From: Rhizomucor pusillus
Taxonomy: Eukaryota > Mucoromycota > Mucoromycetes > Mucorales > Lichtheimiaceae
Direction: 5' to 3'
DNA length: 64,000 nt
Assembly (NCBI GenBank): GCA_900175165.2
Contig: FWWN02000651.1
Coordinates: 1 to 64,000, forward strand
Shown here: in pieces, positions 12,631 to 24,500 of the stretch
Position numbering within the stretch: position 1 is the stretch's first letter
Layout of the letters: every line of letters starts with the position of its first letter
Notes under the pieces: generated by a model
What the model saw: only the letters and a program-made list of their open reading frames with translations
Database searches by the model: none
What the model was told of the DNA's origin: nothing
Made by a program: the position numbers and the translations under genes

Positions 12631-12668
12631 AGTGATCACCTCGGCACCAGCCCCAGAGGGTGATCACT
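12631..12668. repeat. perfect 10-bp inverted repeat built on GTGATCAC
   Basis: agtgatcacc (12631-12640) and ggtgatcact (12659-12668) are exact reverse complements separated by 18 bp. Each arm itself contains the palindrome GTGATCAC. It could form a hairpin or be a paired binding site; it lies about 320 bp upstream of the TMEM115-type gene start. Confidence 0.6.
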
Positions 12669-13325
12669 GTAGCGGGAATATCATAGCGGACTCTTTGTAT
12701 CCTTTATCAATGTATTTTCATAACCAGTCTCTCGGTAATCTTGCGAATGTATCCACTCTGCAGTCTAATCCGTTCAAAGTAACGGAGCCTTCCTTAAGCC
12801 TATCAATGACACTGGATGATAAATTAAATTTGAAGATGCATAATATCTTCAGAATGAAGTTAAAAAGCTGCAAGCGGAAGATTCCCAATACACTCGACAG
12901 ACAACTATTGCAACATTTTTCAACGAGATAGCCACAAAAAAACCTGATTCGTCCGCTCGCTGTATTCATATGTCTCTGCGAACGAAAGTGGGAGATGTAT
13001 AATTTGATCACTAGATCGAGAGTATCACTATACTGAAAATCACTATGTATAGAGTGTAACGACAGCATGGTAGTGAACAAGCTACAAGCAAGGACACTTC
13101 TGTAGCGACACGGACGAAGATAATCAGTTCATTGGTGTCAAACAAAAGCGCTGCAGCTCTGGACGCCAAATCAATATTGCTATTCAATGCTAAAGGCTGA
13201 CATCCGACTTTGGATGGTTTACGATGATTTTAATATATGCTATGGTACTCACGTATACCGGCATGTGAGAATGAAATGGAATCATACAAAGACGCTTTAT
13301 GGGTTGCGGAGGTGGAAGGTAAGCA

Positions 13326-13346
13326 AAGCTATAAGCTATAAGCTAT
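13326..13346. repeat. tandem repeat, AAGCTAT x3
   Basis: Three exact consecutive copies of the 7-mer AAGCTAT in a gene-poor stretch. Confidence 0.8.
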
Positions 13347-14030
13347 AATGGTTGTAGATAATGTAGTAAGAATAACGTTCCTTCAGGCGAACCAATTACA
13401 CTAGCCGCAATCACCTAAAAATACAGTGACGGATGTACAGCTGAGAAGCCTGCTCTCCGATATTTTGTAGAGGAAAATAATATTGGCATACAGAGCGAGG
13501 AGTTAGCCGATATACTTTTCTAGTCCTTGTAGAAACGGAATTCAATGAGCGAATCATATTGTAGTATTGGCAAAGAGTTGAAAACAGAAAACAGACAATA
13601 GACCGGTGATGCGTTGACATACTGAAGAAGTAAAAGATCAAAGGATCAGTTATCTAGCTATTTCCCGTGTTTTCTTGTCAGATAGTATCTGCAATCTGTT
13701 TGAGATTCAGTTTAGACAATGAGAGTTGACCCGTCATAGAAAACTATCGAATAATAATGGAAAGGAAGCAAGAAATCAGCAATAAGATAAAGGAATATGC
13801 ACTCTGCAGTGATATTACAAAACCAGGCGCAAGGCCCCATCCACTTGATTCGTGGATCCCTTTTGCTTTTTGGAGCGTAGCCGTTCAGATCGCTTTGCAG
13901 AAATCCATTGAGGAAACAGGACTGTGCTAACTGTAGTCTCTCTTTCACGCTGATGTCGTAAAGACAGGGATGATTGAATCTTAGTCTATCTTTCTCGGTA
14001 TGGTCTTTGACATCTCGATGGCCGGATAAA

Positions 14031-14470
14031 CTAGCGCGGGCGTTGCTGGAACCGTAGCACATATCTTGTAATAGACATCAGATTGTCTGCAGCGTCACCA
14101 TCGCGATGGAACATATGATTGCAAAACGGACAACTAACTACGCGGAGCACCTTTTCAAGATATAATCGAGTCGTGCCATGTCTTGCACTGGTACCACAGG
14201 GGTCGCTGCAGAAAATCGACTCGTTGCTCCCGGCCTTGCTTGGTGCAATGACAGCACATTCTTGAGGAGCAATACTCATCGACTCTTGTAGGTATACCGG
14301 CTTGCATGCTATCGCAGCCGCGGCTACGTTGCTTGACCTTTCGGTACAGAGCATTGGCAAGCTTACATCGAAGTTTATTGGTGATATTCCGATGACAGTT
14401 GTTGAAATGGCTGAGACTGGAGAGCAGATACCTCTTGCGTATGAAGACGGATTAATGGTTGACCATGCTC
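14031..14470 (-). pseudogene. Fanzor/TnpB-like (IS605 OrfB family) C-terminal remnant
   Basis: On the minus strand two pieces of the TnpB/Fanzor C-terminal zinc ribbon and RuvC-III region lie in order but in different frames. The first, at 14283-14244, reads VDEYCSSRMCCHC, the family's VDEY-x-TS-x-x-C-x-x-C motif. The second, at 14132-14080, reads CPFCNHMFHRDGDAADNL, the second CxxC plus the (H/N)RDxxAAxN motif whose Asp is the third RuvC catalytic residue. The pieces are about 110 bp apart and upstream ALYRKVKQ resembles the helix before the ribbon. A frame change between them means either decay or an unrecognised intron. No intact N-terminal part was found, so this is called a remnant of an RNA-guided-nuclease mobile element. 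Confidence 0.55.
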
Positions 14471-15542
14471 TTTAGCAGGAGGATCGACGTTGTCTCAGAC
14501 CTGTGGACTGCTCACTAACCCTATGGAGCATTACTGTTTATCTAATATCTGCTGATTGTCAAATTGACGGTCTTTTCACCATTGTTCCTGGATTTATTAT
14601 CGAACAGCAGGAAGACAACCGAGATGAGTAATTGAAGTTAGGTGGAAATATGCTGGAATACGACGCATATCCATACGTGGGCAACTTGAGTATGAGTTTG
14701 TATCTATCGTGATACATGTAATGCGTGCGAGTGTTTTGAGGGTGTGATCGGTTTAGGCCAGTAGTGCAGACGGTGCTGATGTCTTCATGGAGCTTTTAAA
14801 ATTCGCACTGTTGCATCGAGTTTGCCCTGGGATCGGTAACAAGGCCCTGTGACGCATCATTTTTGGGGGGTCGCAAATGCTGGTGCACAGCAACGCTGAT
14901 CTCCGGAGAACCCACCCCCAATCTGGCAATCTTCCCGTGCATCCCGATTGTTGGGGGACTTGGATGAAGCGCTAAATCATGTTAATTGAAAATAATTTGC
15001 GGGATGCATAACAAGGCAAAGGGACAGCCCACCTACCTGTTTAGTTTTTGTAGGCATTGAAAGATCATTTGGCGCATGTTATCAATCGAAAAGCCTGACG
15101 AAGATGCTAGAAAGTTTAGAGACGTCATCCTCGTTGACCGATAGTGCAATCATATTTTATATCATCTTATTATATGAAAGAACTGACGAACTTAAATAAC
15201 AAGACAGCAATACAACAGGAGCAAATAAAATGCGTAGGAAAGAAACGAAGTAAGAAGGAAGGATATCGAAGAAACACAAGACTTTTAGTACACTGTTTGC
15301 ATCCAACTGAATAATCCTACAACATATTGCTTACGCTAAAAGCATTCCCGGAATTTACTGGGGACCTCCCACGCATCTAAGGTTCAATAGTGAATACTCT
15401 TGCCATAGATCGATGCATTCGTAATACTAGCCGTTGGCTGATGGTGGAGGGTGAACAAACAAATCAGGTAAAGCAGGACTTAACGCCCGAAGGCGGCCTG
15501 CGGTGGAAGCTACTCCGGTTCGCGTGAAATGATACATCTGTG
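14471..15542. other. gene-poor, possible decayed upstream part of the Fanzor-like element
   Basis: No intact gene. On the minus strand around 14600 a frame reads SIINPGTMVKRPS, vaguely like a RuvC-I (DPG) region of a Fanzor protein, but with stops on both sides. A G/C-run segment with opposed G and C tracts lies at 14862-14958. Confidence 0.4.
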
Positions 15543-16048
15543 CTAAAGGGGTCGAACTGATAAGAACTGCAATTTCGATATTGGGTTGGATCTTGAAGCT
15601 ACTCACCGTGATATGAGCAAAGGTAATGGTAAACCAAAAATGTGGATGCAAATGCACCAGGGTCAGAACAGAGGCTACTTCTGGGACAGCTAACACACTT
15701 GAGTGCCAGTGATCCCAATAAGCAAAATATAACAAACTTACCGCGATGCAACGAAAACTAAGCAGAGCCAAAGGAAAACAAACACAGAAGATTCATTTTT
15801 AATACATTTTGTCTATGTACTCATACTCATGTGCTCTCACGTAATATGGTTTCGGTGATGTACAGTAGTCATTACGTCTGAAGGCAGTCTGCGAAGTTTC
15901 GTACCACAATCTGGCACGGAGCTTATCAATAAAACATACAAACCTGATCAGAGTCTTCTCTATAGAAATACGCGGCACGCTTATGCATCCGAGCTAACCC
16001 ACAATTGAATTGTACCGTTGCAGAAAGCCTTTTAATAACGGTATGCAT
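15543..16048 (-). CDS. possible small five-exon gene, unidentified
   Basis: Minus-strand frames can be joined from ATG 16048 through plausible GT-AG introns in consistent phase. The product is about 85-90 residues, starting MHTVIKRLSATVQFNCGLAR and containing YFYREDSDQ, NDYCTSPKPYY and LHPHFWFTITFAHIT, with a stop at 15545-15543. The join chain is permissive and the product matches nothing I know. It could be chance, a relic, or the 5' part of a mobile element oriented like the neighbouring Fanzor remnant. Confidence 0.22.
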
Positions 16049-18247
16049 GGAGTATGAAGAATATATGTACTTCAGATAGGCAATTTAGGGTCTGATGTAA
16101 ATGACGTTGACAGTATCTGAATGCACAAAAAAGATGGTGTAGCAAGCTTATGGCCCTTGTAGAATCAGTCGCCAGATGCGCTGCTTTCGCGGACAAACCA
16201 GAGAAATATCTGTTTGTGGAAACAAAAGAGCAAGATAGATTGAACGTTAGATCAAAGCTCTTTACAAGGAGTCTTGCCAGTCAATTGACGGATGTTCTTG
16301 CACATAAAGGAGGATATGCAATCATCATCGATGCGTGATACAAATAGGGACACGTCCAATATACTACAACCAAGCACAGGTAACAGTAAAAGTCTTATGG
16401 AGACATATCTTACGAAATCCGTTGACAGTAACACAGTACTACTTGAACATTCATGCAAACACCTTCCAGCTGCAATGTAAAATAGATCCCTGCAATTTTT
16501 TGAAGACTTTCTGTTGCTTCTCTCTTTCTAATGCTGTCTGAAGATTCTTGTATGGTGCACCGATATGTATCTCTTCACGGTGAACCAGTGGCTCTAGGCG
16601 AAGCATCATTCGAATTGCAAGTATGACTAGGCGATAAGGCACTCTGAATAAGCTAAACTGGTAAGATTTTACATGTGTATTCCAAGGCGCGTTCTCGCTA
16701 AAACGAAGACCGATGGATCTGTAATCGGCGTATGATGAGTATCAGGACTGAAAGAAGGTATGGAAACTAATCGCAAGGGGTTATGAATGAACTATTATCA
16801 TACTTAAGCGTCGTGTTATAGGCATCACCAAGTCCGTCCAGCATTCTTCCGTATCTGCTGCCAAGATACATTCAGGCCCTTCCACATGTAGCCCCTCCTA
16901 TTATGGCATTCTTTCGAAGCTGGCATGTCCTTGTGGACGCCTATACATGATGTCGAGCAAGAAGCAAGACTTCCCGGTCTCCTCTACTCCGGTTCCTCCT
17001 GTATACTTCTATCTGACGGCTCTTGTCAAGTTTCTTTACATGCACTCCCAGTTTCCTCTTTGTTTCCTTTTTCCAAGCAATCTGGCCACTGCGGCCTAAG
17101 ACAGGGGAGGTGGCATGTGCACGAAACTTTTGCTTTTTCTTTCGCATAATTCGTGGAGGTACGCCAACTACTGTGATGCCTTTGCTGCTACATAGTAACA
17201 TGCAGGTATGTGAATATTTTAAGTATGAGTATGTTTATATGATACTAAATGGCTCTTATGATATATCACTATTTGTGCGACTTTCTGGTATTTGTTCTCT
17301 CTGTAACTTTTTCCTTACTTCCTTCCATTTGTTCAAGTATAATGATGTTACCGCAAACTTTAGAAATAGAAACCTGTAGGAAGATGAGATCAAAGTCTTT
17401 TTACACAAAGGAAGAAATGATAGGAATTGCGTGTGCCAAGGCCGAGTGGTCATTGCAGCTTACATCTGCGCCTCGATCCTAACAGTCAAAACCATTCAGC
17501 AAATCCTGATTGATTCAACACGGTCTGTTCCAGATTCGCTTGTTGGCTGCCAATTTTAAACTGTCGGGTTTGCAGCGAATCCACCATTGACCGGGTACTT
17601 GGGAAGGATTAAGACTGATAGTGTGCAAAGACTCGCTATAGTTACGTGACAAGTATCATGCACTTGAGTTTTGAGCAACCCTTCTATCTTCAAGCAAAGC
17701 GACGTCGAGCCAATGTGCGGTACCTGTTTTATTGCAGATCGTACCCGTCTTTCAAAATCGCTAGTGGTGAATCCACTGCTAATGCCAGAATGAACGAGAG
17801 AATGGCTGCATTATCGCGGCAAAAGTACACTGTTTGTTTATGGTAGGCTGATGACAAGGAGACAGCCAGCTGCATATGCGTGTATAGATATATACAGTAC
17901 GAGCATGAACAGCAAACAAAAACACATACACATGGAAGGGAGTGATGACTTCCAATCTTCTCCTCTTGCAAAATCTATCGTTTTGACAAAATTGGGAAAA
18001 GCAGTTCTTTGTCACCCCCATGCACACCTCTCTTTTTTTGTCTCACGTGCGGGTCCAAGCTGCTGACTGCTTACCTGTCGTCCATCACGAATTCGACCCC
18101 GAGCCGACTTTTTTATGCATCTTCAAACTGTAAAAAAGGTTACACACACGAGTTCGGACAGCCGTTTTCAGGCAAACGGGGAGCCCTTCCTTTTCCTTTT
18201 CTCTTTCCTCATCTCATTCAATCTTGCACCTCAATCGCGAACGAGAG
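16049..18247. other. gene-poor stretch upstream of CYC8
   Basis: No supported gene. A 62-codon plus-strand frame at 16150-16338 (KYLFVETKEQDRLNVRSKLF) reads more protein-like than most but has no neighbouring exons. From about 18000 the sequence becomes C/T-rich, as expected for the CYC8 promoter and leader. Confidence 0.5.
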
Positions 18248-20928
18248 ATGACAACCCCCTTGTCAGGCCACCCAGTCCCTCTAGTCGTGCAGAAACTAGC
18301 TGCAGTGAACGAACAAACATGGCTGACATTAGGTATATACAAGAAATATCGGTTTTATTTTCATTGGGGTTTCGTGAAGGACTCTGTCCTAAAAGAGTCA
18401 GAAAGAGGGAAAGATTCAAGTTGGTGCGATGGAAGGGGCGGCCTGCATACATTTGGGTTTGGTGCAAGTGTTACCCGCCCGCTCGCTCGACTCTAATTCT
18501 TGTGCGCATGTCCATTTTAAGACTAGTCTGGTTTTCTTGGGGGACCTTGTGTAAGCGACGCCACACTCATTATGGTTTAGGTAATCTGGCCGAAATGATG
18601 GCTGACTGGGAACGTGCCATGGCCTCGTACGAGTCTGCGTTGAAACATAATCCGTATTCCATCAACGCATTGTCTCACATTGCATCCTTGTGCCGGAGTC
18701 GCGAACAGTTTGCCAAGGTATGGGATAAGCAAGACATCATCGTGAGCTAGTTTGTTTGCCCGCACACACACACACAAAGAGAATATGTATGAGCTAAGCC
18801 CAAAATGATATTTATAGGCAGTAGATTATTTTAAAAGAATCTTGGCCCTTCAGGAGAATAATGGAGAGATGTGGAGCGCTCTGGGCCATTGCTACCTCAT
18901 GATGGATAACCTGCAGGAGGCCTACCAGGCATATCAGCAAGCTCTGTATCATTTACCGAATCCAAAGGTATGCCTTTGTAGCAATCGATAGCTGTTGCCA
19001 ACTTCGTTGTAACTTGGATATCCTTGTGAACACGCAGGACCCAAAGCTGTGGTACGGAATCGGAATTTTATACGATCGATATGGTTCTATTGAGCATGCT
19101 GAGGAAGCGTTCTCTGCTGTCATGAAGATGGATCCGGGATTCGAGAAAGCAAACGAAATCTACTTCAGGCTAGGCATCATTTACAAACAGCAGCAAAAGT
19201 ACGATCTGAGTCTGCAGGTTTGCATCTCCTCGCCTAACAAACTCCCCCCATCCCTGACTGCATTGAAACTGAAGCACAAAAAAATTTTTAGTGCTTCCGT
19301 TACATTCTTCATAATCCCCCGAGGCCTTTGACTGAAATTGACATATGGTTCCAAACCGGCCATGTCTACGAGCAACAAAAGGAGGTAACAAGAAAAAGAT
19401 GCACTATGAAGACGAATATCCTCGCTCAAATGCTTCCGTAGTATGAATACGCAAAAGAGGCCTACGAACGTGTATTAGCAGAAAACCCTGAACACGCCAA
19501 AGTGCTCCAACAGCTCGGATGGCTCTATCATCAGCAAAACACTTCCTTTTCCGATCAAAACACAGCGATTGCCTACTTGACCCGCTCTCTGAAGGCTGAC
19601 AGCGCAGATGCCCAGTCGTGGTATCTGCTCGGCCGGTGCTACATGGCAGAACAGAATTACAACAAGGCTTACGAAGCTTACCAACAGGCAGTCTATCGCG
19701 ACGCACGCAATCCGACATTTTGGTGTTCCATTGGCGTCTTGTATTACCAAATTAACCAGGTGAGAAGGAGCTTCCCCCAGTTCCCCCATTGTTGGTGGAA
19801 CACCCCCCAATTCGGCTCTTATCTTTAGTCTCTGACATTGCCTTGCGGACTCATGTAGTATCGTGACGCACTGGACGCTTACAGCCGCGCTATACGACTT
19901 AATCCATACATCAGCGAAGTTTGGTACGATTTGGGTACATTGTATGAATCATGCAATAATCAGATTCAAGATGCACTTGATGCGTATCAAAGAGCAAGCG
20001 AATTGGACCCTAACAACCCACATATTCGACAACGACTTGAGCTTCTACGCAAAACTCACGGAGTCCCAGCTGCAAGGTAAATGACCATCAGAATGAACAG
20101 AATGACGACATGTATCTGAGCCATTTTTCCTTACTTGACCCCCCCAACATAGTGGTTCTGGCGCTACCTCTTCTGCTTCATCTTCTGCCCCTGTCACAAC
20201 ACCTGTGCCTCAGGATGTAAACAACCCTTATCAATACTCCCAGCCACCACCTGCGCAGAACAACAATGCTGCCGGTGGTTATCCCGCTGCTCCTCCTCCT
20301 CCACCACCTCCACCATCCACCGGTGTTCACCATCATCAACATCCTCCTTCTCATCCTACTCCTCCTCCTGGTCCAGCGCCAACCCTCATGGGTGGGCCAC
20401 CGCCGCAATCGTCTCCTGTGCATCATCCAGGAATGAATCATCAGTATTCCTTACAGCTGTCGTCTCGCAGAGGACCCATGGTACAGTTACAATTGCTAGC
20501 GTTTTCCTTCCCGTACATTCCGCATGATTATTAAATCTAGGCCTTTTTTTGGATTGCTCTAGGACACTCCGCGTGACCTGCCTATGCCCAACACCAAGTT
20601 ACCAGAACGTCGATCACCTGTACCAACCGCTCGAATACCCGATATTCATTCACCCAAGCAAGAACGAAAAAGAACACCTTCGACCGGAAGCAGGGATGAT
20701 GCAGCTGCTGGTACTCTCATGAGCCTAGCACGTGTGCCTGAAAAGCGGGCTGCAGAGCCGATCAATTACGACGAAAATCCAGACGAGAAGCGTGCAAAAC
20801 AACGCATAGTAGATTATGAATCATCCTCGTCACCTAGTGAACCACGTTCGCCCCAGAAGGCGACAACAGAATCTGTAGTTAAGACACCTACTCACACAAA
20901 CAATGCTTCCCCAACACGTGTACAATAA
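18248..20928 (+). CDS. CYC8: TPR general co-repressor Cyc8/Ssn6
   Basis: Scaffold of the Cyc8-Tup1 nuclear co-repressor. Nine exons: 18248-18332, 18581-18717, 18818-18967, 19038-19217, 19292-19384, 19442-19759, 19859-20076, 20153-20480 and 20563-20928, about 624 residues. About ten tetratricopeptide repeats fill residues 20-380, with typical family text such as GNLAEMMADWERAMASYESA, EMWSALGHCYLMMDNLQEAY, LWYGIGILYDRYGSIEHAEE and SWYLLGRCYMAEQNYNKAYE. A Pro/His-rich linker follows (eight consecutive Pro; HHHQHPPSHPTPPP). The acidic-basic tail contains NYDENPDEKRAKQR and SSSSPSEPRSP. The glutamine tracts of the yeast protein are absent. The first intron (248 bp) is long for this window. Its partner Tup1 is encoded 17 kb downstream on the opposite strand. 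Confidence 0.95.
18761..18776. repeat. (CA)n microsatellite
   Basis: cgcacacacacacaca inside the second intron of the CYC8 gene. Confidence 0.8.
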
Positions 20929-21595
20929 AGAAAAATATCGGCAATGAGCAACAATCGAAACTTCCTTACTCTTTGCTCTTTATGGATTTGCTTGATTGAA
21001 TGCAGGAGAAATGCATTGCATGGAAAACCAGTTTCTGCAATTCACTTGGTACGCACTAGTGCGCTTCTCCTTCCTGCATCAGTTAAGTTAAAAAATAATC
21101 CACAAAGACCGTTCCGTGATGTTTCCTATTCAGGCTGCTCCTTGAGAAGGGGGGATATGTAAAGTGCCATGGGCTCTTACCTATGTATCAATGGTACGTA
21201 TCATTTTTGGTGACTAAACCGCCTACTATCTCTCTCAAAAGAAAGCAAGATCTTGAAATTGCTACCTTAAATGATAATAGTTTGGAACGCATTAAAACGG
21301 GATGGCATTGATTGTTTGGTTAGCATTTCGCCGCATGCGCGGACCATGTTCTTTTCGATAAGCTTAATTAGTATTAGAGACGTTATGCTAGACATGTCAA
21401 AATGAAACTATGCATAGGTATCACCAAACCGTCAAGGCTACATGTAAATATCAGAGACGATTATTAATGGAGAATTTAAATCATCATATATTTGTACAAG
21501 ATGACATGATGCAAGCTCCTAGAGGTATGTAATGAAGACTACCTAGCTAGTGTGTAATGCAATCTCTGTTCGCCATAGTTTGTTTACAAATGAAA
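20929..21595. other. intergenic between convergent CYC8 and exportin-7 genes
   Basis: AT-rich 3' flanks of two convergent genes. No gene seen; an open frame at 20944-21162 has no features. Confidence 0.65.
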
Positions 21596-24500
21596 TTAAA
21601 ATGAGATGCGTGTGGCAGCTGTTGTCGGCACTAACACGATATTGTTCATTCCAAGCTCTCTCCGGAACGCTGAAACATTTTGCGAGAATCTCTCTCTATC
21701 TCTAGTCGTTGCTGACCAGGATATGCCTTCGGTCAATGTGCCAAGCGCTTTCGCCACAAACTCCTGGCGCTCGGGTAGCTGTTGATTGATTACTTGATTT
21801 GTGTACTCCACAGCATACTATTCAGCATTGGTAAGCACAAGCTTGTGTCCATCATACCTTCCCTCACTTGCCTCTCTTTGCAACAGTGTCAGCGAGTATA
21901 ATGGTCTCGATAATGCCCATTGATCCTGATTATCGTCGAATAGCACCAGGTTGAAAACAGTAACAAACAGTGTTGGTAAAATATTTGGAAATTGTCGTAA
22001 ATAGGTCATTAGCCAGTGAGTTGCTGGAGCCTGTTTCGAGCTGGAAGAGCGTCGCCGACCTCGCGGTGAAGTGGACGATCCGTTGTTTCCAATAATATCT
22101 CCATCGAAGAATGAACCATCGCTCTTTTGTGATTCACGTACGACAAACTTGCAAATATTATCAATCGCTGCGCATGCATGTGATCTGATATAGTTTTCGT
22201 TCGACTCCACGCCTTGCTCACATGCTTCCATTATATATAAAAAGGTATCCGGAGCTAACGATGGCAGCGCTGTCAATTGTTCCTGCGTAAAGTCATCCAG
22301 CATCGTAATAAAAGCCCTTGCTACTTTTGGGAATCCCTGTCAAGTATTCACATATAATCAGTCATTCTATTTGGCATGAAACTATCATCAGTTGTTACAA
22401 ACCATGAGATCACTGATTGGTATACTGAGCATAAGTTGAAACATCATTTGAAATGCCTCATCAATAGCTTTATCTTGGTAAAGCCAAAATACACCGAAAT
22501 TGATATAACGTCCACCCAAGCATCGTGCTAGTATAGTGAAGCAGATAGAAATACCCTTATACTTAAATTGATATTTCTCGGCTTCACTTGCTTGTTGTTC
22601 AAGCACATGACGCCCGTACGTCGTAATCACTTGGCTCGTATGTCTGAAAATTAATATTCCATTTGGTGACGAAACTTCAAAGTTGAGTCGCTGGCTCTTG
22701 TTATGCACAAAGTCGGCAAAAAACTTGAGTAAAGTATTAGCGACAGGATCCGGTGACCATGCCTCTAGAGCCCGCAGTAAGATTGGCATGTAATCAGGGT
22801 AAAACCAGTTAAAGAATAATGAAAAGTTGCGTCGAGTTTGGATTGGACCGATAAACCCACGAAGATCCCTAAAGATATCCTGCAATGCACGCTGTGTAGA
22901 CATTTGATCAGTTAATGCTCGCTGCCGTACATTGAAGCTAATGCGTACCCTGACCGGTTCTTGCCGAAATGCCTCTACACTGTCTAGTGATTCGAAAGGC
23001 TCAAAACGCAATTCAAACGGCTTCATGAATTCTTCGAACTCTCGTTCACAATTGTCTTCTGCAAACAATATCTTGCACAATACTTGATAGTACAGCATTC
23101 GATTTTGCTGGTGCTTTTCATCCTCGAAAAATGCAAATTCGCTGGATGTGTGGTTCTGCATAATAAGCTGTGTTGTTTCGATTTTCCGCATATTTTTCAA
23201 CGCGCTGTATCTGCAGAAAACATGTTAGTATCCAATATTCAAACTTCTTGCGTCCGGCGACCTACCCGCTTGCTAGATCGTTAAACAGCTCCAAAGTGCG
23301 CCTAATGACGAGTTCACTGCTTCCCCAAAATTGCAAGTTGCTGATGCTGTGGCATACCTTTAGCCGATAAACACTAAGCGAATTTCTAAATCTTTGTACT
23401 TACATTTTCCGCATAATAACATTGAGCATTAGTACTTGGTCGCTGATACCGAACACTTCTGTCAATTTTTTGTACACCTAATTGTGAGTTAATAGACTGT
23501 TTCTGGGTACGTTAGCGGCAAGCATACCGATTTTCCAGTTGTTTCTCCAACGTATGCCTTCCTAAATTGCGTGAAGAAATAGACAAATGCCAGATCCAGT
23601 TTCTGATTCATCGATGTATTCCCATGCTGGCTTTGGAAAGTCTGATTCACATCCATAAGTTGCAATACTTTAGTCGTCAATTCGCCATCGATAGTATCTA
23701 GTTCGTCAGAGCTCAAGAAAGCCTATCAAAGTGCCGTTATATTGATGTTTCCTTGATAGAAACATGTCCTTCTTTACCGGTCGGCTGCCAATGAAGACTG
23801 CGATGATATATACAAGCCATGCGAATTTTGTTTCGATTATCAATAAAGCTTCTTTAAAATCCTCGCCAAGAGGCCCGCCTGATCCAGCTTGAGATATCAA
23901 TTCCTATAATGATTTGAGATCCCCAATCTGCGGATTTTGTGACTAGTACGAGAGTACCTGATATTGTGTGGCAATAGGATCAAATATCGAAACCAGACCA
24001 GCACTGGACTCCTCGTATTTACATCGGGCTATTTGCCCAAGCATACCCAAAGTCTCAACAAGGGACTCTTCATTGTCTAACGGATCTAAATCGCCATCAT
24101 TATTTGCGATACGCGGAATTAACACCATGGTTTACAGAGGTTACCATCGAGCAACTCCTCCAAGCGAGTGGGTACTGATTCCACGTTGGCAGAAATATAC
24201 GCGCGTGTTAACTGGAGGAGACAATCAATTCTTTCAATTCATACAGATTTAATCTTTCCCTCTGCCTTACTTGAATCGTGATGCTTTCTAGCTTTTGTAC
24301 TGTCATTTCCCCTAAGTGTTGGTAGTATGTCATGCTCTGTACGATGCGAGACCAAAATCCAAGGAGATACGTCGCAGTGTTTGGAGCCCACTATTGAAGT
24401 CTCTTCAATGATCTAGAGCAATAGATATACAAGTCTTTCTTACCTTCCAAGACTGGATTGCTTTAAGTGTAAAATCAGCAATTAATCCGATCCATTCTAT

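Larger units (their letters stand above)
12315..14030. other. gene-poor stretch with small repeats
   Basis: No supported gene. It contains an (AAT)n run (12344-12360), a perfect 10-bp inverted repeat (12631-12640 and 12659-12668), three tandem AAGCTAT units (13326-13346) and several open frames of 75-120 codons on both strands (12632-12931 +, 12718-13080 -, 13712-14062 -) that show no domain. Confidence 0.55.
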
